From contig NZ_JACIFH010000001.1 of the NCBI RefSeq assembly GCF_014197265.1, forward strand, positions 2,294,001-2,358,000: a DNA stretch of 64,000 nt. Direction: 5' to 3'. This document shows positions 39,613 to 48,412 of the stretch, piece by piece; position 1 is the first letter of the stretch; each line of letters opens with the position of its first letter. Source of the stretch: Microbacterium invictum (GTDB taxonomy: Bacteria > Actinomycetota > Actinomycetes > Actinomycetales > Microbacteriaceae). Under the pieces are notes generated by a model. That model was not told where the DNA came from, ran no database searches, and was given only the letters and a program-made list of their open reading frames with translations. A program made the position numbers and the translations under genes.

Positions 39613-39945
39613 GGTCGCTCGTGGCCGCCTCCTCACACGTGACCCAGCAACACGCGACCCCAAAACCGCCCGCAAGCACGCCGTCGGCAGAAACGTGGTC
39701 ACGTCTGGCCGCCTCCTCACATGTGACCCGGCAACACGCGACCACAAACCGCCCGCAAGCGCGCCGCCGGCAGAAACATGGTCACGTCTGGCCGCCTCCT
39801 CACACGTGACCCAGCAACACGCGACCCCAAAACCGCCCGCAAGCGCGCCGTCGGCAGAAACGTGGTCACGTCTGGCCGCCTCATCACGCGTGACCCAGCA
39901 CCACGCGACCCCAAAACCGCCCGCGAGGCGAGCCAGCCACCCGCC
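39613..39945 (+). repeat. Four tandem copies of an 84-bp intergenic repeat
   Basis: Copies begin at 39613, 39697, 39780 and 39864 (periods 84, 83, 84); the last is cut short by about 10 bp. Each unit contains CTCCTCAC, GTGACCCAGCA, CACGCGACC and CCGCCCGC blocks with a few substitutions. In copy 3 GGTCACGT and ACGTGACC form an 8-bp stem around a 16-nt loop; copies 2 and 4 keep this with one change in the right arm. The array lies just past the end of the kinase operon and after the resolvase-like gene. It could act as a transcription terminator, protein-binding array or a mobile small repeat; no gene was found in it. Confidence 0.85.
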
Positions 39946-39963
39946 CGCGCCGAGAAGCCCGGA

Positions 39964-40713
39964 CTACTCGACGTTGCCCACGAGTTCGGGGTCGTCGAGC
40001 AGTTCGAGATCCTCGCGGGTGACGATCCGCGAGGCGATCGCGTGCTCGACGAGCCGCACGCGGCGGTTGGTGGCCGACGACGACACGCCGCCGCGCAGCC
40101 CGGGCACGCCCTGCCGGTCGAGCTTGTCGCACACGTTGTCGAGCTTGCGGTTGAAGCGCGTGAGGGTCCAGCCGAGGCGTTCCGCCGCCTTCGCCGACCC
40201 GGGCAGCTCGCTCATACCCGTGCCCTCGCGGCGCAGCAGCGGCTCGGCGAGCGCCAGGATCAGCAGCTTCTGCGAGATCGTGAGCGGCACCGCGCCGATC
40301 GTCGACACGCCGTCCTCGTCGACGTGCGTCACGTTCTCGCGGAACGCGGGCTGCTCGATGTGCACCGAGAGTTCGTACGTGGTGGGCCCGGCGCTGAACA
40401 CCACCGCCATCGCGGCGAACACGATGGGCAGCCGGGCACCCGGCGCCAACTGCGCCTGCACGCGGCCTTCGGTGTCGGTCACGGTGGCCGACAGGCGCGA
40501 CCCGATGTTGATGAGCCACCACAGCCCGCCGGTCTCCTCGATGCACAGGAAGTGGCGGTGCAGGAACCGGTTGTCGTCGAGGGCGAGGTCGCCTTCGCGG
40601 CCGATCGTGAACCGCTCGCCCCGCGTGATGGTGAACAGCTCGCCGGCGAACTCGACGGTGACGCCGTCGGGCCGGGCCGCGGTCGGGGGGACGGTGTCGC
40701 CGAGATCTGTCAC
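39964..40713 (-). CDS. FHA-like plus winged-helix protein (last gene of kinase operon)
   Basis: A 249-residue cytosolic protein. The start is GTG 40713, overlapping the kinase stop as GTGA. Residues ~15-110 resemble a forkhead-associated domain: FTIGREGDLALDDN with the GR pair and FLHRHF with the His, but the phosphothreonine-contact Ser is Leu, so binding may be altered. Residues ~135-200 (LTISQKLLILALAEPLL, RLGWTLTRFNRKLDNVCDKL) look like a winged helix, followed by a short tail. A DNA-binding output under control of the kinase is a plausible role; the target is unknown. Confidence 0.7.
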   Translation of the reverse strand: MTDLGDTVPPTAARPDGVTVEFAGELFTITRGERFTIGREGDLALDDNRFLHRHFLCIEETGGLWWLINIGSRLSATVTDTEGRVQAQLAPGARLPIVFAAMAVVFSAGPTTYELSVHIEQPAFRENVTHVDEDGVSTIGAVPLTISQKLLILALAEPLLRREGTGMSELPGSAKAAERLGWTLTRFNRKLDNVCDKLDRQGVPGLRGGVSSSATNRRVRLVEHAIASRIVTREDLELLDDPELVGNVE

Positions 40714-42359
40714 GATTCCACACACTCTCGTTCCGGTTGGCTGCTCGTGCCACCGGCGCGCACGAGCTCGATCTCGATGCACGTCGTACCAGAGGGATCG
40801 ACGGGCACTGTCAGCTCGGTCTGATCAGTGCGCTGCGAGTCCCCGGCGCCCTCGAGCGTGTACGTGTGCCACGCGAACCAGTCGCCGTCCTGCGGGTCGG
40901 GGTTGGTCCACGTGAACCGCGCCTGGTCGCCCTCGACCTCACCGGCCAGGTCTGCGGGCACCGGCACGACACCCTCCACCGGGTTCTGCGGGTTGACCAC
41001 GCCGCTCGAGGTCGGGGCGGGCTCGGGCGTTCCGCCCAGCGCGCTGGCCAGCGCCACGCCCCCGACCACGAGGACAGCGGCAGCTCCGACGCCGAGCCCG
41101 ATCCACAGCCCACGTTTCGAGCGGGGGCCGCGGGCGGATGCCGGTGCTGCCGGCGCCGCGCTCTGCACCGGCGGCGGTGGGGCGACTGTGTCACCGGCGA
41201 CCGGTGCACCCACGATGGGTGCCCGCCGGACGGTGGCGGAGACGTCCTCGGCGGGGATCGATGCGACCGGCGCCCGCAGCACGGTCGATTCTGCCGCCGG
41301 GGTCGTGGCGTATCCGGTCGTGCCATAGCCCGTGGTGCCCGATGACGTCGTCGTGCCGGGGGCGAACGCATCGACCTCGCCGCGGCGTGTCTGACCGGCC
41401 GAGGGTGAGGTCGACGGCTCGATGCTGACGATCCCGCGCACGCGGGTGAGTTCGCCGTCTTCGTCGTCGTCCTCGTCGTCGATGGGCGAGTCGTCGAGGA
41501 TGTCGATCGGCGTGACCGAGTGCGCGAGCTCGATCTGCACGCGCTGCAGAGCGCGGGCGAACGCGACCGCGCTCTCGAATCGGTCGGACGGGCGCTTGGA
41601 CATCGCGCGCTCGAGCACGAGCTGCAGCGACTCGGGGGCATCGGCGCGCTCCAGGCGCGGCACCGGCTGCGTCTCGATGCGCTGGATCAGGTCCGCGCCG
41701 CCGTTGCGGCCGCCCGGCACCTCGAACGGCGACCGGCCGGCCAGGAGGGTGTAGACGGTCGCGCCGAGTGCGTAGACATCCGATCGCACGCCCGACTCGG
41801 GCACGTCGGCGAACGACTCGGGCGGCGACCACGGGATCGACATCCCCGCCGAGGAGTCGGCGCTGTCCGCAGTGGTCGCGATTCCGAAGTCGGTCAGCGC
41901 GGGCCGGTTGTATTCGGTGACGAGGATGTTCGCGGGCTTGATATCGCGGTGCAGGATGCCGGCACGGTGCGCCGTCTCGACCGCGGCGCCGACCTGGATG
42001 CCGACCCGCAGCGCCTCTGCCACCGAGAACGCGGCCGCCCGCGACCGGATCTGCAGGTTGGGGCGCGGGCAATACTCCATCACGAGGTACGGGCGCTGGT
42101 CCGCGGAGACGCCGGCCTGATAGATCGTGACGATCGCGGGGTGCGTCGACAGCAGTGCCATCACGTTCGCCTCGGCGGTGAACTGCTCGGCCGAGCCGTC
42201 GGTCATCCGCTCGGCGAGCAGCACCTTCACCGCGACGCGACGCCGTGGCAGCTGCTGTTCGTACAGGTACACGTCGGCGAAGCCGCCCGACCCGAGCACC
42301 TCGACGTAGGTGAATCCGGGCAGCTGGGGCGGCGGCGCCGGAGGGCGCTTGGCGCTCAC
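40710..42359 (-). CDS. Membrane Ser/Thr protein kinase (PknB-type)
   Basis: A 549-residue kinase. GTG 42359 overlaps the FHA gene stop as GTGA. The kinase domain (about 15-275) has GSGGFADVYLYEQ, catalytic HRDIKPANIL, DFG (TDFGIATT) and the APE-region equivalent SPPESF. An acidic linker (SPIDDEDDDEDGE) leads through a Thr/Ala/Pro-rich region to one membrane helix (about 428-450). The ~100-residue extracellular part ends in a fibronectin-like beta domain (ARFTWTNPDPQDGDWFAW, ECVES), not PASTA repeats. So it senses outside and phosphorylates FHA partners inside (inference). Confidence 0.92.
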   Translation of the reverse strand: MSAKRPPAPPPQLPGFTYVEVLGSGGFADVYLYEQQLPRRRVAVKVLLAERMTDGSAEQFTAEANVMALLSTHPAIVTIYQAGVSADQRPYLVMEYCPRPNLQIRSRAAAFSVAEALRVGIQVGAAVETAHRAGILHRDIKPANILVTEYNRPALTDFGIATTADSADSSAGMSIPWSPPESFADVPESGVRSDVYALGATVYTLLAGRSPFEVPGGRNGGADLIQRIETQPVPRLERADAPESLQLVLERAMSKRPSDRFESAVAFARALQRVQIELAHSVTPIDILDDSPIDDEDDDEDGELTRVRGIVSIEPSTSPSAGQTRRGEVDAFAPGTTTSSGTTGYGTTGYATTPAAESTVLRAPVASIPAEDVSATVRRAPIVGAPVAGDTVAPPPPVQSAAPAAPASARGPRSKRGLWIGLGVGAAAVLVVGGVALASALGGTPEPAPTSSGVVNPQNPVEGVVPVPADLAGEVEGDQARFTWTNPDPQDGDWFAWHTYTLEGAGDSQRTDQTELTVPVDPSGTTCIEIELVRAGGTSSQPERECVES

Positions 42360-44038
42360 GGCAGATCCTCGAAGGCGACGGTCACACCGTCTCCCATGTC
42401 GAGGATGTCACCGCTGACCACCAGCGTCGGCTCGCCCGGGTGCAGTCGTACCGGATCGTTCCCGGCGCGCAGCAGCACGGTGCCGTTGGTCGTGTCCAGA
42501 TCGGTGACCAGCACGTGCTCGCCCTCGGCGCGGATCTCGACGTGGCTGCGCGAGATGTCCTGCTGGGGGCTGTCGACCGCGATCAGGGTCGGCAGTTCAT
42601 CGCCGGCGACCCGGGTCGACTTCGGCCGGCGCCCGATGACGACCGGGCGTTCGAGTTCGACGACGCGGCCGGTCGACAGCCGGATGCGACCCTGCGACGG
42701 GCGTCGTGCCGGGACGTTCTCGGTGGATTCGAACTGCTCACGCTCGGCGTCGCGCAGCCTGCGCATCTCCGAGACGGCGATGGTCGCGCCGTCGTGGTCG
42801 CCGAGATCGGGTGCGGGTGGCAGCGGAGGCATCGGCGGTACCGAGATGGATGCCGGTGCCTCAGCGGCAGGGGGTATGGGTGCCGGGGGTGCACCGGCGG
42901 GCCGAGCCACTGTCGCGCCGAAGACGATGTCGTCGTCGGCCGGGACCGTGCCGGTGGCCGCGGGCAGCCACGTCTCGCCAGCGGCCTGTGAAGCCTCGGG
43001 GGCGTGCTCGGCCTCGGAGGCGGGCCCATCGACGGTCAACTCCGCGGGAACGGCGGAGACGAGGCCCGCGCCGCCGTCGCCCGCGTCGGACTCGTCGTCT
43101 TCGTCGTCGGCCGACCAGCGACTGCCCAGGAACGGTGCCACGGCAGGAACCGCCGTCGCACCCGGATCCACAGCACCGGCACCCGCGGCCGCGGTGGCGC
43201 CACCGCCGCCGACCGCATCGGCGCCTGCGTCCGCGTCTGCATCTGCGGAGCCGTCGCCGGCATCCGCACCACCCGCGGCCTCCTGGCCGCCGTCGGCATC
43301 TGGGCCATCGCTGGAACCGGTGTCGCCAGCGGCGTCCGGGGCGCCACCGGCATCGCGGTCACCGGCATCTGCGCCTGCGGAATCCACCTCACCGGCATCC
43401 GCATCCGCGGCATCCGCACCTGCCGTGTTCAGTGCGTCCGCGTCCCTATCATCGGCGCCCGGGCCACCGGCATCCACCGGTCCACCCGCAATGCCGACGT
43501 CCGCACCGGGTACCACAGCTCCGGCATCCATCCCGGCACCGGCGGCAGCGCCGCCCCCCGCCCCGACGGGCGAGGCGGGCGGAATCGGGCCGGCGACGAG
43601 CACGAGCCCGGCGATGGGTGCGACACCCTCGACCAGCGGGAGCGACTCGGCGTCGTCCACGGCGCCGTCGACCGTGAGCGTGACCCGGTAGGTGCCGGGG
43701 ATGAGACGCTCCACCCAGGTGGCGACGCCGGCGCCCGAGACGGCCTCGGTGCCGGCCGTTCCCTCGACGATGAGCTCGATCGGTCCGCGCACGGCGACGC
43801 GCACGCCGTCATCCTCGACGGTCGCGAGCGCGAACGGCGGAATCGCGGTCAGCGACGTGCCGAATGCGCCGGTGAGGCCTTCGATGAGCGCGGCGATCCC
43901 GCCGCTGGCCAGGCGACGCCAGACGGCCTCGGCGGTCTGGGCGGTGGTGGTCGGCGGCAGCACGGCGACGGTCTGCCCCGACACGGCGGCCCGCCATGAC
44001 TCGGCCTGCACCGCGGGCCGGTATCGCACATCCACCAT
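42356..44038 (-). CDS. FHA-domain protein with long Ala/Asp/Gly-rich linker
   Basis: A 560-residue protein. ATG 44038 overlaps the PP2C stop as TGATG. The N-terminal ~145 residues (MVDVRYRPAVQAESWRAAV) form an uncharacterised domain. The middle (about 170-330) is low complexity, made of GADAGDRDAGG-like repeats. The C-terminal FHA domain (about 465-555) keeps all key positions: VIGRRPKSTRV (GR), SRSHVEI (SxxH) and DLDTTNGTVL (NG). It should bind phosphothreonine on the kinase or on the RDD protein. The disordered linker may act as a spacer or scaffold. Confidence 0.88.
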   Translation of the reverse strand: MVDVRYRPAVQAESWRAAVSGQTVAVLPPTTTAQTAEAVWRRLASGGIAALIEGLTGAFGTSLTAIPPFALATVEDDGVRVAVRGPIELIVEGTAGTEAVSGAGVATWVERLIPGTYRVTLTVDGAVDDAESLPLVEGVAPIAGLVLVAGPIPPASPVGAGGGAAAGAGMDAGAVVPGADVGIAGGPVDAGGPGADDRDADALNTAGADAADADAGEVDSAGADAGDRDAGGAPDAAGDTGSSDGPDADGGQEAAGGADAGDGSADADADAGADAVGGGGATAAAGAGAVDPGATAVPAVAPFLGSRWSADDEDDESDAGDGGAGLVSAVPAELTVDGPASEAEHAPEASQAAGETWLPAATGTVPADDDIVFGATVARPAGAPPAPIPPAAEAPASISVPPMPPLPPAPDLGDHDGATIAVSEMRRLRDAEREQFESTENVPARRPSQGRIRLSTGRVVELERPVVIGRRPKSTRVAGDELPTLIAVDSPQQDISRSHVEIRAEGEHVLVTDLDTTNGTVLLRAGNDPVRLHPGEPTLVVSGDILDMGDGVTVAFEDLP

Positions 44039-44865
44039 CAGGCGTTCCCCTTCGCCCCGGACCGCGGCCGGGTGTCTTCGTCGATGTCGGCGCTGCGACC
44101 GCCGGCCGGTGCAGTGTCGTAGATGTCGTCGTGCCCGTTGACGGAGAGCGCGTCCACGACGATGGCGGTCACGTTGTCGCGGCCGCCGTGGACGAGGGCC
44201 TCGTGCACGAGCCGCGTGGCCGCGGCTTGCGGGTCGTGCTCTTCGGTGAGGATGCCGGCGATCCGCACCGCGTCGAGCTCTCCGGACAGCCCGTCCGAGC
44301 ACACCAGCATGCGGTCGCCCGGCTCGGCGGGCACCATCCAGTAGTCCGCCTCGCCGTTGCTCCCCGCGCCGATGGCGCGCGTGATCTCGTTGCGCCGGCG
44401 ATCGGTGGCCGCCGCCGCTCCGTCGAGCGCGCCGGCGTCGACGAGTTCCTGCACGACGGAGTGGTCGACGCTGATCTGCTCGAGCACACCCCGGGCGAAC
44501 CGGTAGGTGCGCGAATCGCCGACGTTCAGCGTCAGCCAGTAGCCGACACCGCCGACCTCGCTGACGGCCACGCCGCTGAGCGTGGTGCCGGCCGCACGCG
44601 CACCGCTGACGATCGCGCCGACCTGCGCGCGGGCGCGCTCGAGCGCGGCGCGCATGTCGTCGATGTCGACGGTGCGGCGCCCGGCGAAGGCCGCGAACTC
44701 CCCCACGACCGCGGCACTGGCCCGGTCGCCCGCATCGTGGCCGCCCATGCCGTCCGCGACCAGGAACAGGGGCGCCTGTGCGAGCAGCGCGTCTTCGTTC
44801 ACCCGTCGCCGCAGCCCCGGGTGGGTCGAGGTTCCGGCGGCGATCTCGATGGGTTCGTCGCTCAT
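44038..44865 (-). CDS. PP2C-type Ser/Thr phosphatase
   Basis: A 275-residue metal-dependent phosphatase that would oppose the kinase encoded two genes downstream. Motifs in order: RRRVNEDALL, LVADGMGGHDAGDRAS (metal Asp and Gly), LNVGDSRTYRF, VCSDGLS and HGGRDNVTAIVV (metal Asp). It lacks a membrane helix, so it is cytosolic, unlike PstP of mycobacteria. ATG 44865 overlaps the RDD-FHA stop as ATGA. Length is normal for a minimal PP2C domain. Confidence 0.93.
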   Translation of the reverse strand: MSDEPIEIAAGTSTHPGLRRRVNEDALLAQAPLFLVADGMGGHDAGDRASAAVVGEFAAFAGRRTVDIDDMRAALERARAQVGAIVSGARAAGTTLSGVAVSEVGGVGYWLTLNVGDSRTYRFARGVLEQISVDHSVVQELVDAGALDGAAAATDRRRNEITRAIGAGSNGEADYWMVPAEPGDRMLVCSDGLSGELDAVRIAGILTEEHDPQAAATRLVHEALVHGGRDNVTAIVVDALSVNGHDDIYDTAPAGGRSADIDEDTRPRSGAKGNA

Positions 44866-46118
44866 CGGCCGACCTCGATCGTGATGCGACGGTCCCCGAT
44901 CTCGAGAATGTCCCCCGCGTAGACGGTGGCCCGCTCGCCGGGCGTGACCGCCTGGGTCTGCGCGCCGCGACGGATGACGACGCCGTTGGTGGAGTGCCGG
45001 TCGACGATCCACACGCTGCCGTCGCCCGGGCCGACCTCGAAGTGCGTCTTCGACAGCGACAGGGTCTCGTCACGGATCGGTGCCACGTGCGCCCCGGTCT
45101 CGGGTGTGGGGTTGCGGCCGAACAGCGTGCGGCCGTAGAGCGCGTGGCGCGCACCGTCGTCCCAGACGAGCGTCGCGAACGCGCGGGCACCGGTGGACAT
45201 GCGCGTCTCGTCGACGGGCACCTCGTCGGGCACCACGGGCCGCGGCTCCGGCTGCGCGGGCGCGCGCGATGAGGTCACGCCGGGGACGAACGCGATCGGA
45301 CCGTCGGGCTGAGGCTGCGGCGCGCGCGGGGGCGCGACGACGGTGGCGGCGGGCGTCTCGGGCGACGCCGGGTCGACGACCGACAGGCCGGGGGACGCCG
45401 GGTTCGCGGTCGCCGCCGGGTACCCTGCCGGCGCGGCCGGATAGGCGCCGAACCCCGAGTCGGCGGCAGCCGAGGGAGGGAGGGATGCCGCGGGAGCGGC
45501 CGCCTGGGGCGAGATCACATGTGCGGGGGCGGCGGGCGGCTGCGCGTACGCCACACCGGCCGGTGCAGGTGCCGACGTTCCCGGTGCGCCCTGCATGCCG
45601 GGTGCGCCCTGCGTGCCGGGTGCGCCCTGGGGGGCCGGCAGATCGGGCAGCGGCGGCGCGAGGGGCACGGCGGGCGGTGCGTAGGAGCCGGGTACCCCGC
45701 GCACGTCGGTCATGACGGCGCCGGAGAGCTGATCGTGCCAGCCGCGATGCCATGCCGTCTGGTCGAACAGCGGCGAGAACATACCGACGATGATGACCGA
45801 GCCGCCGGCCCACACCAGGTTGCGGCCGAGCGCCCGGCCGAAGCCGAGGGCGTCGCCATCGATGTGGGCGAGCTCGAGCCCGAGCAGGCGCATGCCGATC
45901 GAACCGGCCCCGCCCTGCATGAAGGTGTACACGAAGAACCAGGCGATCAGCGCCAGATAGGCGCCGGCAATGGCCAGCAACGGCGAGAAGCCTCCCTGGG
46001 TGGCCAGCGACACGGCCGTCAGCAGGCTCACGACGATACCGCCGAGGATGCCCGCGATCGCGCCGTCGATGACGTACGCCATCACACGGCGGCCGAGCTC
46101 GGCCGGACGCCCCGTCAT
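44862..46118 (-). CDS. RDD membrane-domain protein with C-terminal FHA
   Basis: A 418-residue protein. ATG 46118 ([19 protein letters not shown]) overlaps the upstream stop as ATGA. Residues 1-145 are an RDD domain with three helices (RRVMAYVIDGAIAGILG, helix, AGSIGMRLLGLELAH). The middle is a Pro/Ala-rich linker containing three QGAPGxQGAPG-type repeats and a PAAPAGYPAAT stretch. The FHA domain (about 325-415) keeps LFGRNP, SLSKTHFEV and DRHSTNGVVI. It would anchor a phosphopeptide-binding module at the membrane next to the kinase. The function of the RDD part is unknown. Confidence 0.88.
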   Translation of the reverse strand: MTGRPAELGRRVMAYVIDGAIAGILGGIVVSLLTAVSLATQGGFSPLLAIAGAYLALIAWFFVYTFMQGGAGSIGMRLLGLELAHIDGDALGFGRALGRNLVWAGGSVIIVGMFSPLFDQTAWHRGWHDQLSGAVMTDVRGVPGSYAPPAVPLAPPLPDLPAPQGAPGTQGAPGMQGAPGTSAPAPAGVAYAQPPAAPAHVISPQAAAPAASLPPSAAADSGFGAYPAAPAGYPAATANPASPGLSVVDPASPETPAATVVAPPRAPQPQPDGPIAFVPGVTSSRAPAQPEPRPVVPDEVPVDETRMSTGARAFATLVWDDGARHALYGRTLFGRNPTPETGAHVAPIRDETLSLSKTHFEVGPGDGSVWIVDRHSTNGVVIRRGAQTQAVTPGERATVYAGDILEIGDRRITIEVGR

Positions 46119-48412
46119 GACGCGCCCCTGCCCGAGCGGCGCAGCGACCGCAGACTCAGCCGGGCTCGCAGCCGCTGCCACACCGTGGTGGTCCCCTTCA
46201 TCTCACTGACGATATCGTCCACCTCACGCCAGAACGCGGCCACGTCCTCGGGTGAGGGGTCGCCGGGGCCGTATACATCGGCATCCGCCCGCACGGCCAG
46301 CTCCGCGACCCGCGGCTGGGTGAAGGTCTCCTGCACGACGGTGGCGCTCTCGGAGCGAGTGGCGCCGGCGACCACGGGCGCCCGCAGGTCGATGGCCGAA
46401 TCGACCAGTTCGTCCCAGCCGCCGGAGATGCGGTCGGCGGTCCGATCGGCGCGCAGGCGTCGCAGGCGACGGGTGCCCTTGATGAGTCCCATCACGATGA
46501 ACGGTGCCATCAGCAGGATGACCACGCCCAGACCCATCGCGCTGTACAGCAGGATCGGACCCAGCCAGTCGACACCGGCCTCCTCTTCCTCCTCCTGCTC
46601 GCGGTCGTTCGCGATGGCGGGCGGCAGCTCGGCGGGCTCCTGCGCGGGTGGCGGAGGCTGCAGCACCTGTGGCTTCGGGTTCGCGCGCGGCTTCGTCGAC
46701 TGCTCGTTCGGCTTGTTGTCCTCGTCGGGCGTCGGGTCGAACGGAATCCAGCCGTACCCGTCGAAGGCGACCTCCACCCACGCGTGCACGTTGTCACCCG
46801 TGGCGGTGAACACGCTCTCGGGGGTGTCGTCGTCGTTCGGATGCCAGCCCATCACGACACGGGCGGGGATGCCCAGCTGGTTGGCCATGAGAGACATGGC
46901 CACGGCGTACTGCTCGTCGTCGCCGATCAGCTGGTCGGCCGCGAACATCGAGATGACGCGCGCCGCGCCGTGCCCGGACGGCGAGAGCACGTCGCCCTCG
47001 AGTCCGTGGCTGAAGAACCCGTCGGTGCTCAGCCAGTCCTCCAGCGCCCGCACCCGCTCGATCGGGGTCTCGGCGTCGACGGTCGCCTCCGAGGCGAGCT
47101 CGGCGAGGTTCTCGGGGATGCCGGCCTGCTTGGGCATCTTCAGCGGCGCGAACGGCACATCGGCCAGCGCAGCGTCGCTCGGCAGGTTCGGCAGCACCGT
47201 GTCGACGGTGTACTGGTCGCCGGCGGTGAGGCCGACCGTGGTGACCGCGGTGCCGGTGGCGTCGTTGTAATGCGCCGCGCGGCGCAGCTCTTCGCCCCGT
47301 TCACCGTCGAAGGTGAACTCGCGCACCGCCCCGGCATCCGGAACCCAGACGCCGTCGAGCGACTCGATCGCGAACTGCAGTGTCGTGGTTTCGCCCTCTG
47401 CGGCCGGCGACATGTTGGAGCGCACCGGGGTGAACGAACTGGACGACCCCGCCCCGTCGTCGGACACGTTGTAGACGATGCCGTTGTAGGTGTCCATCGT
47501 GGCGAGGCGGATGCGGGCGTCCTCGGGCAGGCCGGTGACGGTGAACAGCGTCTCGTCCTCGAAGTCGCGCACCGTCGCGCGGAACGACTGCAGCGGGCTC
47601 GGGTACTGGCGGATGTCGAACGGCGGGACGACGAAGTCGCGCAGCACGTACCGCGGCACCGGCGGGCTTGCGACCGCTGCCGTGGTCACGCCCGCGCCGG
47701 CGGCGACGGCGAGCAGGATCGCACCGGTGATGACCCGCCGCGAACGGGAGTGGCGGACGGCGCCGGCATCGGCAGTGCCGCTGGCCTCGACCCGGACGGC
47801 GGCGCGGTCGCCTGCCCAGGCATGACGCACCGACAGCCACAGCACCGCGACGATGCCGAACAGCACGCCCTGCACGATCGGCGCCGCGGGCTCGGCGACG
47901 CCGAGCAGGATCTGCGCGGCCAGCAGAAGGGAGGCCGGCAGCAGCGCCCACGCGGCCGTGCGCACGCGCAGGGCGAGCGATCCGGCCAGCACCGCGGCCA
48001 CGAGGGTGAGCAGGAAGGGGACCATGAGGTGCCCGTCCGATGCCGCGACCGGCGGCACCGTGGTCAGCAGCTGCTTCCACGAGGTAACCGTGCCGAGGCC
48101 GAGCTGAGCCCATGTGTCGAGGGTGGGGATCACGCCGAGCATCGCCGTGTGCGGCAGCGCGAGCGCGCCGCCGAAGAGGAAGTAGGCCGCGACGGTCACG
48201 CCGGCGACGGGGAGCACGCCCCAGCGCAGGTATCCGCCGAGCCACGCGATGCCGAGCCCGAGCGCGAGTCCGCCGAACCCGGCGACGAGGTACTGCGGCC
48301 CGTCGAACGTGGGACCGAAGCCGATCACCGCGACCGACAGCAGCAGCGCGATCGCCACAAGGTCCAGGACGACGATGCGCAGCGGACGCAGAGTACCGGG
48401 CCGGGCGTTCAC
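46115..48412 (-). CDS. Transglutaminase-like membrane protein (TgpA-type), apparently Cys-less
   Basis: A 765-residue protein with about six N-terminal helices, a periplasmic transglutaminase-like domain (about 440-570), one further helix near residue 620 and a cytosolic tail. GTG 48412 overlaps the DUF58 stop as GTGA. His and Asp of the catalytic triad are present in [11 protein letters not shown] and [12 protein letters not shown]. The expected G-x-C-x-x-F/Y-A nucleophile motif instead reads [10 protein letters not shown], with Asp (bases 46916-46918) where Cys is expected. It may therefore be a binding domain or an altered hydrolase. Such proteins are consistently encoded next to DUF58 and MoxR. 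Confidence 0.85.
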   Translation of the reverse strand: MNARPGTLRPLRIVVLDLVAIALLLSVAVIGFGPTFDGPQYLVAGFGGLALGLGIAWLGGYLRWGVLPVAGVTVAAYFLFGGALALPHTAMLGVIPTLDTWAQLGLGTVTSWKQLLTTVPPVAASDGHLMVPFLLTLVAAVLAGSLALRVRTAAWALLPASLLLAAQILLGVAEPAAPIVQGVLFGIVAVLWLSVRHAWAGDRAAVRVEASGTADAGAVRHSRSRRVITGAILLAVAAGAGVTTAAVASPPVPRYVLRDFVVPPFDIRQYPSPLQSFRATVRDFEDETLFTVTGLPEDARIRLATMDTYNGIVYNVSDDGAGSSSSFTPVRSNMSPAAEGETTTLQFAIESLDGVWVPDAGAVREFTFDGERGEELRRAAHYNDATGTAVTTVGLTAGDQYTVDTVLPNLPSDAALADVPFAPLKMPKQAGIPENLAELASEATVDAETPIERVRALEDWLSTDGFFSHGLEGDVLSPSGHGAARVISMFAADQLIGDDEQYAVAMSLMANQLGIPARVVMGWHPNDDDTPESVFTATGDNVHAWVEVAFDGYGWIPFDPTPDEDNKPNEQSTKPRANPKPQVLQPPPPAQEPAELPPAIANDREQEEEEEAGVDWLGPILLYSAMGLGVVILLMAPFIVMGLIKGTRRLRRLRADRTADRISGGWDELVDSAIDLRAPVVAGATRSESATVVQETFTQPRVAELAVRADADVYGPGDPSPEDVAAFWREVDDIVSEMKGTTTVWQRLRARLSLRSLRRSGRGAS

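Noticed and set aside
39613..39945. CRISPR array
   Set aside because: Units are contiguous 84-bp copies without spacers, and no cas genes are present.
39611..40915. A 434-codon plus-strand frame through the 84-bp repeats into the FHA/kinase genes
   Set aside because: It is an artefact of GC-rich codon periodicity: it reads the repeats as Ser/Pro/Arg-rich peptide, breaks its phase at the 83-bp copy, and runs antisense to well-supported genes.
42356..45190. Extension of the FHA gene upstream to 45190 (944 codons)
   Set aside because: The extra N-terminus is an out-of-phase reading of the PP2C gene; the TGATG junction at 44038 marks the true start.
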